Below, piece after piece: positions 44,849 through 56,810 of a DNA stretch of 64,000 nt (the stretch's first letter is position 1; every line of letters begins with the position of its first letter). Position numbers and translations under genes: made by a program. The notes below the pieces were generated by a model that searched no databases, was not told the origin of the DNA, and saw only the letters and a list, made by a program, of their open reading frames with translations. Location of the stretch: assembly GCA_948567375.1 (NCBI GenBank), contig OX419755.1:82974218-83038217 (forward strand). Direction: 5' to 3'. The DNA comes from Lunularia cruciata (taxonomy: Eukaryota > Streptophyta > Marchantiopsida > Lunulariales > Lunulariaceae).

Positions 44849-46200
44849 TTACATTGATCCGGACCTTAGGTAGGCCAAACAATTTTGAATTACATAATTT
44901 CTTGTTTCTTCTTTGTTCTCTCCACGATACTCTAAGGTAACTTTGTACACACTTTGCTTTTCATTTACTATATCTAAATCTGAATCATCAAAGTCTTCTT
45001 CTACCCAATTATCTACCTCGTTAATCATAAAGTTATGAAGAATAATACACATGGTCACCCATCTTAATAGATCCACATTTTGTCTAAGATCATTTTGTTG
45101 TATTCGTATTTCTTTGAGTAAATGCCATCTATCTTTCAGAATTCTAATACAATGCTCATTTTCTACTCTAGCACAAGTCAAACACTTCTTAAAAGTAGCC
45201 TTGTTGGATGTTTGAGCTTGTTTGAAGGAGGGAACTAAATGTCCAATAAGAATATGACCCGAATCTCCTAATAGAATAAATGATTCTCAAACAAGCTGCA
45301 CTTGCTTCTTGTATTAAAATCTGTCCATATAGGTGAATTTTTTACATATGCCATGTCATGGCAAGATCTCGACATTCCTGTGCTAAAATTCACATAGTTA
45401 CAAGTTGGATCAATCCTTATTTGCACCCTATAATAACAAATATTACCATTCCACATATCCATATTGAACAAAACAATAATTCTTACCCCCAACAAAATGA
45501 ATAATCCATCTACTATTGTTGCATATGACTTGACCATTAATAGAGTAAAATCCCTTTTGACAAAGATATATTTCCCCATCCACTTTGAGTCATTGTGACA
45601 ATTTGAATAAAGTTCCATCCACTAAACTCAAGTATGCAAGTAATCCTTTTTGGATAAAAATAGCATATATTCTTTACCTCTCCTCTTTGTCTATTTTACC
45701 TCCTTGCACAAGATAGAAATAATTCATAATCATTACTCATTTTGTAGACACTATTGTAGAGCTTGCACTAATCCCCCATAGGTTTAACCTTCTTGCCACA
45801 CTTGCCCCATTGCAATGATGGCAAAACCAATCAAGAGCAAAGGAAACCTACATCCACATAGGAGTTTGTGTCCTTCTAGAGGAATTTCTAAATACTCCAT
45901 GATTTTGTATGACATATACTAAAGCTTGGAGAAAATTGATTCTATTAAGCATTCAAAATGCTTGAGCATTCAATCCGTGAAAAAAATTCAATACAAATTC
46001 ATTGCTCTGAGTAAATTGCATTCTACCTTGTAGATAACAAGACTCCAATGTATAATTCCACCTTGTTGTGAGTACCCCAATAGAATCTCTTCATCGTTTG
46101 AGCTCTATTCATTCCATGCAAGAGACTCCTCAACATTGTCACTCTCTATTTCCACCCTCAAAATCAACCTGATTAATTTTGCATTTGTTAGAAAAAGAAT
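44849..46200 (-). pseudogene. PIF/Harbinger transposase remnant, block A
   Basis: DDE-type transposase related to HARBI1. The C-terminal part (45181-44849) is open and shows ARVENEHCIRILKDRWHLLKEI and the family hallmark VTMCIILHNFMI. Just upstream another frame has GDSGHILIGHLVPSFKQA, carrying the second catalytic Asp. The central region (45618-45268) is frameshifted and the N-terminal part (to about 46200) has many stops. It is non-functional. Copy B has lost the central section altogether. Confidence 0.82.
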
Positions 46201-46449
46201 AATATGAGCACTTGTGCGAGGCATCCCATTGGCTTGGATCCAACTATAAGGCTTTCATGATAGATCCAATTTGACCAATACAGAAAATATAGAAATTGCA
46301 AGGTATTGAAGGAATCATAGGGTATTGAGAGGAGGAACAAAGAGTAAGGGGAGCTCAGATTCTATGGTAGGAATTGCACTCACAAGGTGTGGAGTATTAA
46401 GCGGAGGAGCAAAGAGCAAGGGGGCTTAGAAGTGAACGCAAGGGAACAT

Positions 46450-46472
46450 GGGATGGGAGGGGAGGGGAGGGG
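46450..46472 (+). other. Potential G-quadruplex
   Basis: Five runs of three or four G separated by one or two bases (46450-46452, 46455-46457, 46459-46462, 46464-46467, 46469-46472). The short loops favour a stable parallel quadruplex. It lies near the 5' side of the block A transposase. Confidence 0.8.
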
Positions 46473-47539
46473 CGGTGAACCAAAGCAAGTGTGGTGGTGG
46501 TGTTGAACTCGCCAGATCAAAATGGAGATCATGGGATTACAAGTGGGACATTAACTTTAGCTCTTTTAATTAATGTCATTAATGGGAATTAAAATTCAAA
46601 ATCAGGCAGTGAGATTAATGTATGCGGATATATGCTTGAAACGTGCTATCCTCATATAACTCTACAGGTCATGATTTCAAATCCCCATATAACTTTTACA
46701 ACTATTGCTATTAGGCCTTGTTAAACACTTTTTGATTTTGGGTTTTACTATCTATAAAAGTTATACAGGTTACCCATAAATTTTTTTATGGAATCTTACC
46801 GGTACTGAAAAATGCTACATTTGAAACCCCTCACTTAGTGCACTTTTTTGCAAACTCTGATAAAAGAATGCACTCCCTGATTTAGTTTCAAGTCCTTTTC
46901 ATTTTAAAGGTATCCATAAATTATTATTTTTTATATTCTTACGCTGCCCGTATATATTAATGGTTTCTATTATTATAACCAAGCACTTCCCCTTATTTCC
47001 CTGCACGAGGTCAATACGATTGGCTAGTTGTCTTGAATCTACTACTGTGGTCAGAAATATACCGCGTACAGTTGCGTTTAAAGCCCACATTGTATACGAA
47101 GCGACGGTACTCTACGAATGTATATTCCGGATGTCGGGGGTGCCCGCACAGACTGACTGCTTAAACCTCAGGCAGACGCTTGTCGAGAGAGAATGAGCTA
47201 AAGGGGAACATGCCCAAGGATACGCCGAATATTCTTCTGGGTTGGTGGTGGTGGTTTTATCAAAGAAGGTTGAAGAGAGAGAGCTAAAGCAAGGAGGGGA
47301 CTACAAGCGATAGGTAGGAAGGAAAGGGATGGGAAGCACGGTTGAACCGGTTACCGACCGACCACAAGATTGGGATTGGGGGAGGAGTGGGAGGGCGTCG
47401 ATTGCAGAAAAGTTAGAGGGAAATCAGAAACAGCTGATGCAACGAGGGGTCGGGAGTTCAGCTTCAGATTCTGTGTCCGGGAACTCTGTGGTGGTGTGCA
47501 TGTGTGCACAATAACAAACACATAACTTAGATAGATAGT

Positions 47540-47715
47540 CTGTATCGATACTATTGGAATCTAACCCCCTTCTACCTTGTTTGTCTTTCTCTTTGTACGG
47601 GGTCTGCCTATCTTTCACGTGTTCTATATGCTCGCTTTTTATTTGGATAGGTAGCATTGGTATTTTAATGAGAAAGATAAATAGCAGAGAAAAAGCGACC
47701 GCGTGCAGGGAAAGG
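47540..47715 (-). repeat. Island repeat family, copy 5 (diverged)
   Basis: CCTTGTTTGTCTTTC, TTGTACGGGGTCTGCC and CACGTGTTCTA resemble the right arm of the foldback at 37685-37725. GCGACCGCG near 47696 recalls the upstream block of copies 1 and 4. The similarity is partial. Confidence 0.4.
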
Positions 47716-48050
47716 AGGACTGCATTGCCGGCGTGGTGAGATGGAAGGCCATCCGGTCGGTCAAATGGAACTCCAGAGAGGGGAAAAGACACGTCCATTG
47801 CTGCGAGTGCTGAAGAGGAGTTCCGTTGGGACGGAATGTTACACGTGCCGACAGATAAGGGAGCAAGTGAAGTGGATGAGCGTGGAGACATGGGAATAAT
47901 GCGCTCATTGGCAGCCTTGGCCGTCCTTTTCCTGCCGGCATTGCGTCATTGGCCAATCTCCTCCTGTTTCTCCTCTTGCTCAGGTGCAACTACCTACCAC
48001 TACAGACATGAGTCTGTTCGTCTCCTTTCTTCGGCAACTATTTGTGCATT

Positions 48051-48082
48051 CTCATATAGATTTGTGTACAAATCTATATGAG
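48051..48082. repeat. 32-bp near-perfect palindrome
   Basis: 15-bp arms CTCATATAGATTTGT and ACAAATCTATATGAG around a GT centre. Confidence 0.9.
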
Positions 48083-48304
48083 ATTTGTATGGGTACCCAA
48101 AAGTAGATCAGACACCGGCGGGGTTTCAGTTTTACATTTTAAGGCTAGTTTATTATGAAGATATCGGGCTTAATTACCAATGCACTTTGGAGTTAATTCT
48201 AACCGACCATGTAATCCTAACCACCCAGATTATCCCAGATGTAAGCGTGAGAGGGATTCCCAGAGCATGTAATGGTAAACCACTAGTTAAATCCGGTTCA
48301 AAAG

Positions 48305-48373
48305 TCCTCTCGCATCCTTCCAAAATGGTGGAAGGATCGAGAGGAGACTATTTTGAAAAAATAGTCTCCTCTC
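48305..48373. repeat. Two overlapping, mutually exclusive hairpins
   Basis: Hairpin 1 pairs 48305-48321 with 48330-48345 (16 bp, one bulged C, 8-base loop). Hairpin 2 pairs 48339-48354 with 48358-48373 (16 bp perfect, 3-base loop GAA). Bases 48339-48345 are used by both, so only one can form at a time. Confidence 0.8.
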
Positions 48374-48552
48374 CTCATGCTCGCATCTACTCATGCCCCT
48401 CCAGCGGATTGAAATGTCAAGAGTGTTAGAATAGTTCTTAATGGTACACCATTAGAAGGTTTTGTTATTCATATTCAAAGGTGATGGAATTGGTGAGTAA
48501 ATATGCCGCCATTTGGCTTCACAATCAAAATACCTCACGCGTGAAGGTGTTA

Positions 48553-48860
48553 GAATTGGTGAGTAAACACGCAATACGTTGCCCGACCATCCTAGCATAA
48601 TATAGTAATAGAGTGCACCTGGGCAAATTGAAATCAAAATCTAGATTTGCTTCTTATACATTGGAAACATGGATGAAACTTCTATTCACTCTCTTTTGCA
48701 ATCTGAATTGGTGAGTAAACAAGTCGCATGTTGCACAACCATCCTAGCATAATATAATAATAGAGTGCACTTGGGCAAATTGAAATTAAAATCTAGATTA
48801 CTTCTTATACTTTGGAAACATAGATGAATCTACTATTCACTCTGCTTTGCTATCCCTCTT
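48553..48860. repeat. Direct duplication, 152-bp period
   Basis: GAATTGGTGAGTAAAC starts at 48553 and 48705. Both copies continue with ACCATCCTAGCATAATATA, AGAGTGCAC, TGGGCAAATTGAAAT, AAAATCTAGATT and a CTATTCACTCT end. A third partial start lies at 48487. Confidence 0.85.
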
Positions 48861-48879
48861 ATGCCTATTTGATTCCAAG

Positions 48880-50150
48880 AATTATTTGACAAGGTGGTCG
48901 CTTCTATCCCACTTCCAAGTTTGAATGCAACAAGCAAAGGATCAAAGGGTGTGTCCGAGCACATGGCAAGGGAGGGTCCAAGGTTACAGTCCACTCACCA
49001 AGTAGCAGTTTGTGCAAAAAAAAAAACAATGGGTGAAGATGGCTGATTTCGGATGGCTTATCACCATTACTCGCAAATACTTGATTATTTAGAGGATCTT
49101 GAGCACTTTTGTCAAATCCATGGAGGAATTAGTAAAAAGCCTGTCTAAAAAAGCACAACACTTAACTACATGGCCACTTACTTGGTTTGGCATGGGCAAG
49201 GATTTCCATCCTCCATGAACAATGATTGGCTTTACAAAAAATGTGCAAGATACTTGAAATCATACAAAGATACTCGGGAATGGAAATAAAATTGCATTGG
49301 GGAGGGTCTCACTAACAAGGACTTGAAGTGAGGATGGAGAAAGATCAAGGATAAACTCAATCAATTTTTTTCCATTTTTTCCAAGAATGGATTTAATGTT
49401 GGGTTGAGAGCCAATATATCTCCTCTTGCATTGATTAGTATTGGTGGTACAAAGGAAGAAGTGCATTTCATGGATGTAACATGCCTTGTTGTCACACCAC
49501 TAGAGGAGGCAGATGACAAAATGGGAGAAAATCCTCTTGACAAATTAATTCATATAGCATCTTGAGCATTTGAGGGCCCTTAGATTGCATATGTGTACAT
49601 ATGGAAATTACAAATATGTGTCATTGGGAGTTCTAGATGGGGGGAGAGGTGTTGGTTTAGATGAGGATGACAGTCCTTGTTTGACAAGAAGCTAAGCCGA
49701 GCAACACTCCCATACTTTGTGAGCAACCGAGAACTAATCAAGAGAGAACAAAGCACCAAGAGAAGAGAAGAATCAATAAGAGAGAGAGAGAGTCAAGGAT
49801 TTTATAAAGATGAGCCAAATAGAGATGCCTCCAAGGAGAAAGAGGAGCGGGATAATACTGAAGAAACATTTAACAAGAAGGAAGTTGATTTTTGAAAGAA
49901 GAGAAGGAACTCAAAAGCATCCAAGATGGCCTCTATAGTTACACTTGGTTTGGCTTCATTGTTGCAAGATCTAGCATCTCACACCAAAGTAAGAATTGAA
50001 TCCAAGGAGAGAAGTAAAATAACACAAAATCAAGCTTTGCAAGTGGTAGATCTTGGGAAACACAAGAGAGAAGTAGAGTTAGAGAAGATCTTAAAGGCAG
50101 AGAAAATCAGGTCCAAAGTAGAAAAGTTCTAAATCAAGAGGAGTGAGGCC
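48880..50150 (+). pseudogene. Possible transposon accessory ORF (Harbinger ORF1-like), decayed
   Basis: Several plus frames read as protein: ILDYLEDLEHFCQIHGG, WLYKKCARYLKSYKDTREWK, LTNKDLK followed by GWRKIKDKLNQFFSIF, then DVTCLVVTPLEEADDKMGE. A highly charged, coiled-coil-like tail (RKREQSTKRR type, 49677-49895, and KHKREVELEKILKAEKI at 50060-50130) follows. A Trp-rich trihelix or Myb-like head followed by a charged helix is the usual layout of plant Harbinger ORF1, but I cannot confirm it. Stops occur throughout. Confidence 0.35.
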
Positions 50151-51128
50151 AAATCAAAATGCTTTTATGTCATGAAACTTGAACTAGCTTGTGTAGGAAA
50201 AAAATTCCAGAGGAGATTAAATGCATTATTACCATGTTATCTACTATAGATTCAAATAATCATGGTGGCTCTAGTACTAGCTATAGTGTGGACCCCAATT
50301 TCCTTGAACCCAAAATAACCCGGATTTAGTTCCTTGTGGCAGTTGGAACAAGAGTATGAGAGTTTAGAGCTCTAGTATTCCCCATGTAAAATTATCTTAT
50401 ATATAAATTTTACCAAATTATTGCGGGTATCCAATATAATGCATGTTTATTCTTTGTTTGGCAATGATTAGCTCAATGTTTCCATGTGAATCATCAAGTT
50501 GTATAATTTGCCCGTAATAGACTATGATAGTTGTAGAATTCTCTCCAGAATCCACCTATAATAGATTATGATAATAGAACTACATATGAAGAGATTGAAT
50601 ATGAGAACTTTAAAACTACCAAACTACAAACTACCAAAGCAGGCAACACTCTCACACTTAGGTTTGACAAATGTTTAAATCTTGTCATTGTGGGAGCGCA
50701 AGTATCCATATCCAAACACCTGGTTTATATGGAGCCAAACACTTTATTTGGTTCAACCTATGCAGACCAGGTTGAACAGACATGTACATGTGAATATACT
50801 CTAACTCTCCATTGTTGAGTTGTTTTAAACAATACAAAGTTTTAACACATGTTAACATAAGTAGTGTCCATCAATATTTCAAGTATGTATGCCCAATATA
50901 TAAAATTATATACAAGAGGAAAAGGTGTAAAAAATATCAAGGCACTAAAACCCAAGCCTAAGGTCTAGTGTACATATCTCTTGAGTGCATCATGTAACCT
51001 TTAATATAAAGTAGGTCCAATTAAAGAGAGTATAGTACCACATCCATCTTTGCTCTTGAGCATGCATTGGAAGCTCACTAAATGATCTCCCTAAAAGCTC
51101 ATTAGGGTCAAAACTATAATCCCTCAAT
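50151..51128. other. AT-rich DNA, no gene seen
   Basis: No motif or repeat worth reporting. Reading frames are short. Confidence 0.5.
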
Positions 51129-51705
51129 CTACTCCTCCTCTAGGAATCTAATGGTTGGAGCTGTAGAAGCCCTAAATTTATCTAAAGGTGAGACAAGGAG
51201 CTTAAACAATGAAGTGTATGAAGTACTAAGGGTATCCATTGGTGAAAAAGATGGAGGGTGTATAACTGCATGAGGATAGTTCATGCAATAAGGAAGAGCT
51301 GCTCTGTCCAAAAATAGTATATCTTGGATAGATAAACCTAATGAGGTAAAATTACCGTATGGTTTAACCATAAAACCTCTAAACTCATCAACATATCTAT
51401 CCGTCTTGGCAAGGCATGCAATCAAACATGAACCAATATGAACTCTTGTTGTTAGGTGACCAAGCTCCTACATAGAATGCGATAGGGACCACATTGCACT
51501 TTGGACTACTAGTCCATATGATCACCTCAAAGTGAGAGATACAATATTGCATAAACTCTCTAATGCTAGGCTATGGAATATACCATAATGTACTACTCAT
51601 GGTAAAATAGCACCATCCCTCCTCATGGTCTCAGAACACCACTCCAAGAAGTGAGGTCTACTAAGATCTCTTACAATTACTATACAATTCAAATCTAACA
51701 CTAGA
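51129..51705 (-). pseudogene. FCP1/NIF-type (HAD) phosphatase domain, broken
   Basis: Read right to left, three frames each give successive pieces of the NIF (NLI-interacting factor) phosphatase fold. First RFLVLDLNCIVIV, in place of the usual LVLDLNG start, then SRPHFLEW. Next, in another frame, REFMQYCISHFEVIIWTSS followed by KCNV. Finally ILFLDRAALPYCMNYPHA, then HPPSFSPMD, ending RFLEEE and a stop at 51129. In intact members the first and third pieces hold the catalytic DLNG and the DDS region. Here they read DLNC and LDRA, and at least two frameshifts occur. Likely a decayed host-gene copy or transposon-captured fragment. Confidence 0.6.
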
Positions 51706-53439
51706 AATCTTCCTCCTCAAATCTGTATGGAAAATAATACAAGGAATGAATGATCTAGATAAACTCATCGTCTTTGACAAACAAGTGAGTCTTTGTGCCT
51801 CATCACTCAAAGATACCTTCTACTCTTGAAGCCACAAGCACTCATGGTAAGCACCCTAAAAACTTGGAGGAGTGCAATATCATCCTTGGCGCAAGGTCTC
51901 TTTGATACAATATCCTCTCCAAAGTGCAAATAATGCTCCTCTCTTGTGCCTCCTACAAGAGTCAACCAAGTTTGACTGGATCAAGTAGCTTGGAAAGAAG
52001 ATGCTCTCCCATATGATGGAGTAGTATTGTCTCTAGTATGATGCACTTTGGATGAAGAACCTGTAGTATGTGGTGGTGTAGGGGTGGTGTGTGTGGTGGT
52101 GGTATATGTGTGTGGTGCTGGTGGTGTAGGAGGGGCTCTCTCTATGGTAGGATCTCTAAATGGACTATGGGTCTGAGTACCTGCTAACATCTCTCATAGC
52201 CCCTACCACACCATAGGAGTCAACAGATTTGTTTGAGTCCCTACCTCCTATGGGGGAAACCACCAAGGATAATGTCATATAGACATGCTACATAATATTT
52301 CATAGATATGTTACACTATACATTAGGCCTCTAACCACTCTCTAGCCTCCTTGTGAGCATCCTTGTATGCTACCCTAGGAGTATATAGTTGAGCACTCAC
52401 CTCATGTACTCTTCTCCTGGTCTTCTCCAATAGTTCCATAATAATGAAAACTCTCTTATATACCATATCTCTTGAACTCTATATTCCTTTGCTCTCTCCC
52501 TACTATCTCTCATGAGTCTTTCCAACTCAATGAGTCTCTCAACTCAAGCTCTCATATCATACTCTCTCTCCTTAATAACTCTAAGTATTCCTACTAATAC
52601 TTGCTCTTAGTACTATCCTTAATACATAACTACATCTCCCTCTCTATTAGTCTACTCTCTCTCTCTCCTCAAGCCAAAATTGCTCCTCCCTTTGTGCAAT
52701 TATTCTCTCATGCTTAGCTAGCCTAGTCTCCCTCTCACTCAACAAGTACTCCTCTAGCCTAATATGCTCCTCTCTCTCTCTCTTGGTCTCCTATCTTGAG
52801 AGTCCAACCAACTATCATCCGTAGTGCGTATGTGCTCCTCTCTAAGGGTACTCGATAGTGATGGCAATGGAGGTGGCTCATATCTCTCTCTCTCTCTCTC
52901 TCTCCTCTCTATGGATGACACGCTGATCCCATATAGGTTTTGGTACATCAATACTTGAGATGCATGAGGAGGATCATGAGAATTGTGATCATTAAGGTGC
53001 TCATGGGAATTGGATTGTCTAACATCATGAGATGCACATGTACACATTCTTTCACACCATATTAATCCAACAAAAAATACCATGAATAATGGAAGGGTAT
53101 CAAGGAGTTTGCAATAAAAAAATAATGTATATAAATCTCAAAAGTTAAACATGTGCATAGGGTTAGCTAACCTATACTTAGATATGCATTTAACTAAAAC
53201 TAAACTCTCAATTTAACTCACCCAATTGCTCACCATGTGCAAGCTCTTCTTCATCTACTCTCTTGTGAATATAAATCTCCTCCTCTACACCTCTAATTTT
53301 ATATACAATCTCATCTTCTTCAAGTATTCCACTCTCCATGAATAAATAGGTGAGAACCTATCCCACATGGGTCACACAAAAGCATCTACCATTTGGGTAC
53401 ACAAACTGCATCTAAGCTACAACAAGCTCCGCCTCAATA
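51706..53439. other. Pyrimidine-rich low-complexity DNA
   Basis: 52060-52150 is a TG/GGT-rich stretch whose minus reading is Thr/Pro/His-rich, possibly the N-terminal side of the phosphatase remnant. 52420-52910 is CTCT-rich and includes a (TC)n microsatellite at 52883-52904. No gene is supported. Confidence 0.5.
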
Positions 53440-54110
53440 AAGATGTGGTTTGCGTAGCCTTCATGCTTGGTTTGCATGGCCAATACAATTAGGGTTTGCA
53501 TCTGCATGGCTTTCCTATGATTTTGATCATTTCAATTTGACTTGGAATTTGACAAATATGTTTAAAAAAAACAGAAATATATTATCAACTTACATGAGGC
53601 TTGGGATATTTGATGGCAAGGGTGATTTTCAATCCCAATGCATTCAAATCTATTTCTCAAATGAACTCTATAGCTTCTTGGATTTGATTTTTATCCAACC
53701 AACACCACTTCAAGTATGGCATGTAATCAACAATCATTTGAAACCTAATCAACCAGGTCCTTTAGAGGTCTCATCCATATGTTCCATTTCAACATCTCTC
53801 TAGTACTTCTCAATTGCCATCTCGCTTGTCTTGCTCTTTTGTTTTAGTTTTAGTCCATCTTGCTTTGTCTCTCGTGCTCTTTCTCTGCATGAAACTCAAA
53901 GTTGCTCCTCAAAATTGGCAGTCTTCTTTCAATTTTTCTTGCTCTATCTCTCTTGCTCTTGCTCTATATGGAACTCAAAATTGCTCCATGAAACTCTCAA
54001 AACTAGTAGTCTTATCTCCACTTTTTCTCTCTACTCTCTCTCACTCTCTCACACCTACACTCTCTCACTCTCCTCTTCTCTTTCACAATTTGCACATGCA
54101 CTCTCTCATG

Positions 54111-54420
54111 TGAAAGTCATATCCCAAAATTTTCTCTTGTCCTCTCGTCTCCTTGATTCTCCTCTCTTTCTTGATTCACACAAACCTCTCTCCCGTTGCA
54201 AATGTGTCATGCAAGATAATGCTCTATCCCAAAATTCTCTCTTGTCCTCTCTTCTCTTGGATTTTCCTCTCTTTCTTGATTCACACAAACCTCTCTCCCG
54301 CTGCAAATGTGTCATGCAAGAGAATGCTCTATCCCAAAATTCTCTCTTGTCCTCTCTTCTCTTGGATTCTCCTCTTTTTTTTGATTTGCATAGCCCCTCT
54401 CCTCTCCTGCTATGAATGTG
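54111..54420. repeat. 105-bp tandem repeat, about three copies
   Basis: The unit contains CCCAAAATTCTCTCTTGTCC, a TTGATTCACACAAACCTCTC stretch and AAATGTGTCATGCAAGA. GTGTCATGC recurs at 54204 and 54309, a period of 105 bp. The frames stay open on both strands because the unit is a multiple of three and pyrimidine-rich. I do not consider it coding. Confidence 0.85.
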
Positions 54421-54837
54421 TCCCAAAACTTTGTCCTCTCTTCTCTTTCTTAATTCTTGCACTTCCTTGACTAAACCTTCCACTCTTTCCCATTTACACC
54501 TATATTCTCTCCATCTCTTGCAACTACACTCTCTCAATTCTCCTCTACTCTCTTTTTTGATTCACACCCGTGGTGAATGTTTTTGGTCCCAAGGCTTTAT
54601 GTATGAAACATTCTCCTCTCTCAATTTCTTGCACTCTCTTCATGCGGCTGCTGCAAATCTCTTTATGTCTTTCATTTCACCTAACTATTCCTCTTCTCTA
54701 TTGGTGTACATAAGCACCCTTGAACTCTTTGCAACCCTTCAACCACCAATGACACAACATCTATTTGTTTCCAATCCTACCATTCATATATGCTCTTCCT
54801 CCATATATCTAATATGCTCTTCTCCTAGACATTTGAT

Positions 54838-55400
54838 TTGTGTTGCTCTAGTGTCATAGATTCCTTGCTTACCTTCACAAATGCATACACACACTGCATA
54901 CCCCATGCAACCACATTGGTTTACCTTTGCATATGCCCATCCATACATACAACTCCGTCCAAAAATACTCACCTTCTCCTCCTTTATTACTCATGCACAA
55001 CCTTCACAAATGCACTATCCAAAATACTCACCTCCTCCTCCCAAAATACTTATGCATAACCTTCAAATGCATACTCGTGCAACCACATCACCTAAAGTAC
55101 TCACTTTCTCTTCTAGAATCATGCGCAACCTTCAAATGCACACCTTGGCAAGCATACAACCCAAAATACTCACCTTTTTTTCCCAAATACTTGGGCACCG
55201 CCTTCGCAAATGCACAACTACACTAGTTTGCCTTTGTGAATGCCTATGCACTTGTGCATGCCATGCATATTGTGCAAAGCCACGTATATTTGCCACCACA
55301 CTAGGTTCATCCTGCCAATTTAATACAATTACTACACAATTTAACCAAGCACAAGTGCAATATTTCATTCAACATATAGAGTATTTAAAGCAAATCAAAC
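54838..55400. repeat. Degenerate short repeats built on AAAATACTCACCTTCTC
   Basis: The phrase AAAATACTCACCT with CTTCTCCTCC or similar recurs near 54960, 55020, 55095 and 55165, and once in block A near 44550. Each is mixed with ACCTTCACAAATGCA. It is a decayed local amplification. Confidence 0.6.
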
Positions 55401-55593
55401 TCACTCAAAGTACATAAATAGAAGAGTAAGGGGAAACTCACTCAAAGTATATAAAAGGAGTATTCCAAGTGAATCAAGTTACTCAAAGTATATAAACATA
55501 AATAGAGGGGTTTGGTTGAATCAAAATATACTTGAAGTCCATATAAATATTCCATGGATATGAAAATCATATAAATAATACATTGTGCAGTAC

Positions 55594-56450
55594 CTAACAA
55601 TTTTTCATAACATAATTTGTCATTTCTTCTTGGTTCTCTCCTTGGTACCCAAAGGCTACTTGGTCCACACTTTGCGCTTCGGTTCCTATATCTAAATCCA
55701 AATCATCAAAGTCCTCCTCTACCCAATTATTGGCCTTGTTAATTAGAAAGTTATGAAGAATAATACACACTATCACCCATCTTAATTGATCTACATTTTT
55801 TCTTGGATCATTTAGTTGTACTATTATTTCTTTGAGCAAATGCCATCTAGCTTTTAAAATTCCAATCTAATGCTCATTTGCTACTCTAGCGCATACAAAA
55901 CACTAATTAAAAATAGCCTTGTCAGTGTATGAGCTTGTTTGAAGGAAGGAACTAAATATGCCATAGAAATATAATGTGAATCTCCTAACTAAAACTGATT
56001 GTTCTCAAAAAAGGTCCAAATATGGCATGTATTAAAAGATCACGTAATTCCCCATTGCCATGATGTAGGAACCTATCAAGAGCAAGGGCAACTTGCATCC
56101 ACATAGGAGTTTGTATTCTTTTAGATACATTTCTAAATACTTTATGGTTTTGTACAACATCTACTAAATCTTGGAATGATAATAAATCCATTCTTGTAAT
56201 TTATCTAAACACTCGAGGATCTAATCCTCAAAAATATTGGAATACAAACTCATTACTTCCTATACATTACACTCTATCTTGCATATAATGGGATTTCAAG
56301 GTATAATTCAACCTTCTTGTGAGTACACCAATACAATATTCTTCATTGTCCAAGCTCCATTCATTCCATTCAAGCCTCTCCTTGAGATGGTCATTCTCTA
56401 TTTTTGCTTGTAATGTTGTCTTACTTTGCCTTTCTCTCTCTAAGAACACA
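55594..56450 (-). pseudogene. PIF/Harbinger transposase remnant, block B, central part deleted
   Basis: The N-terminal section is in three pieces: ERLEWNEWSLDNEEYCIGVLT at 56449-56267, then LLSFQDLVDVVQNHKVFRN and MWMQVALALDRFLHHGN at 56191-55985. The C-terminal section (55839-55594) has VIVCIILHNFLI, WVEEDFDDLDLDI and FGYQGENQEE, parallel to block A. The DDE centre present at 45268-45618 is absent between 55840 and 55985, so this copy could not encode an active enzyme. Confidence 0.8.
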
Positions 56451-56810
56451 CAAGGTGCTTAGATGTGGAGCCTATAGATCAGATGTTGTAGATAAACCTA
56501 TGCCTACTAGTTTGAGCATGCATGGAACCCAACCAATAGAACCTTTCACTCTTGGTTTTGGTATTTCTGCTATCAGGTAAGGTAGTAAAAGGTAACTTAA
56601 CATCATCATAACACGCATTCTTGGTCTATTGGTCATCACTTTCAACGTTGCCAAGGAGAAATAAACAAAATTCCTAGAAGGAAAAGAACCCAAGTGCAAT
56701 GCCGCATACCAATCCAAACCAATTGGGCATACAAACAAGCATGCAAGCATTGAGAAGATCCAATCACAAGAATTCAACAACAACTCTCCATGATTTTTTT
56801 GGAATTGCAC

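Larger units (their letters stand above)
43380..46820 (-). mobile_element. PIF/Harbinger-related block A
   Basis: It shares colinear segments with block B (53440-59760). Left part: GGTTTGCATGG and AGGGTTTG, then 43559-43760 against 53640-53830. Next are pyrimidine-rich stretches, then a transposase remnant. Right part: AAATTGCAAGGTATT, GAGGAGCAAAGAGCAAG, GAACCAAAGCAAG and TTTTTGATTTTGGGTTTTAC near 46720. A possible end lies at about 46820 (TTTGAAACCCCT). TIRs and a target duplication were not found. Confidence 0.6.
46821..48879. other. Intervening DNA with island repeat copy and palindromes
   Basis: No gene recognised. It contains island repeat copy 5 (47540-47715), a 32-bp palindrome (48051-48082), overlapping hairpins (48305-48373) and a 152-bp-period direct repeat (48553-48860). 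Confidence 0.5.

Noticed and set aside
47424-47891. 155-codon minus-strand frame
   Set aside because: Overlaps an island-repeat copy and shows no conserved motif or coding-like pattern.
51981-52190. Thr/Pro/His-rich minus-strand frame
   Set aside because: Translation of a TGG/TG-rich stretch; cannot be tied to the phosphatase remnant by frame.
53831-54415. Long open frame (about 194 codons) on the plus strand
   Set aside because: Made by a 105-bp pyrimidine-rich tandem repeat; Leu/Ser low complexity and open also on the other strand.
54106-54537. Charged open frame (about 143 codons) on the minus strand
   Set aside because: Mirror of the same tandem repeat; RRED-type repetition is a translation of CTCTCTTCT units.
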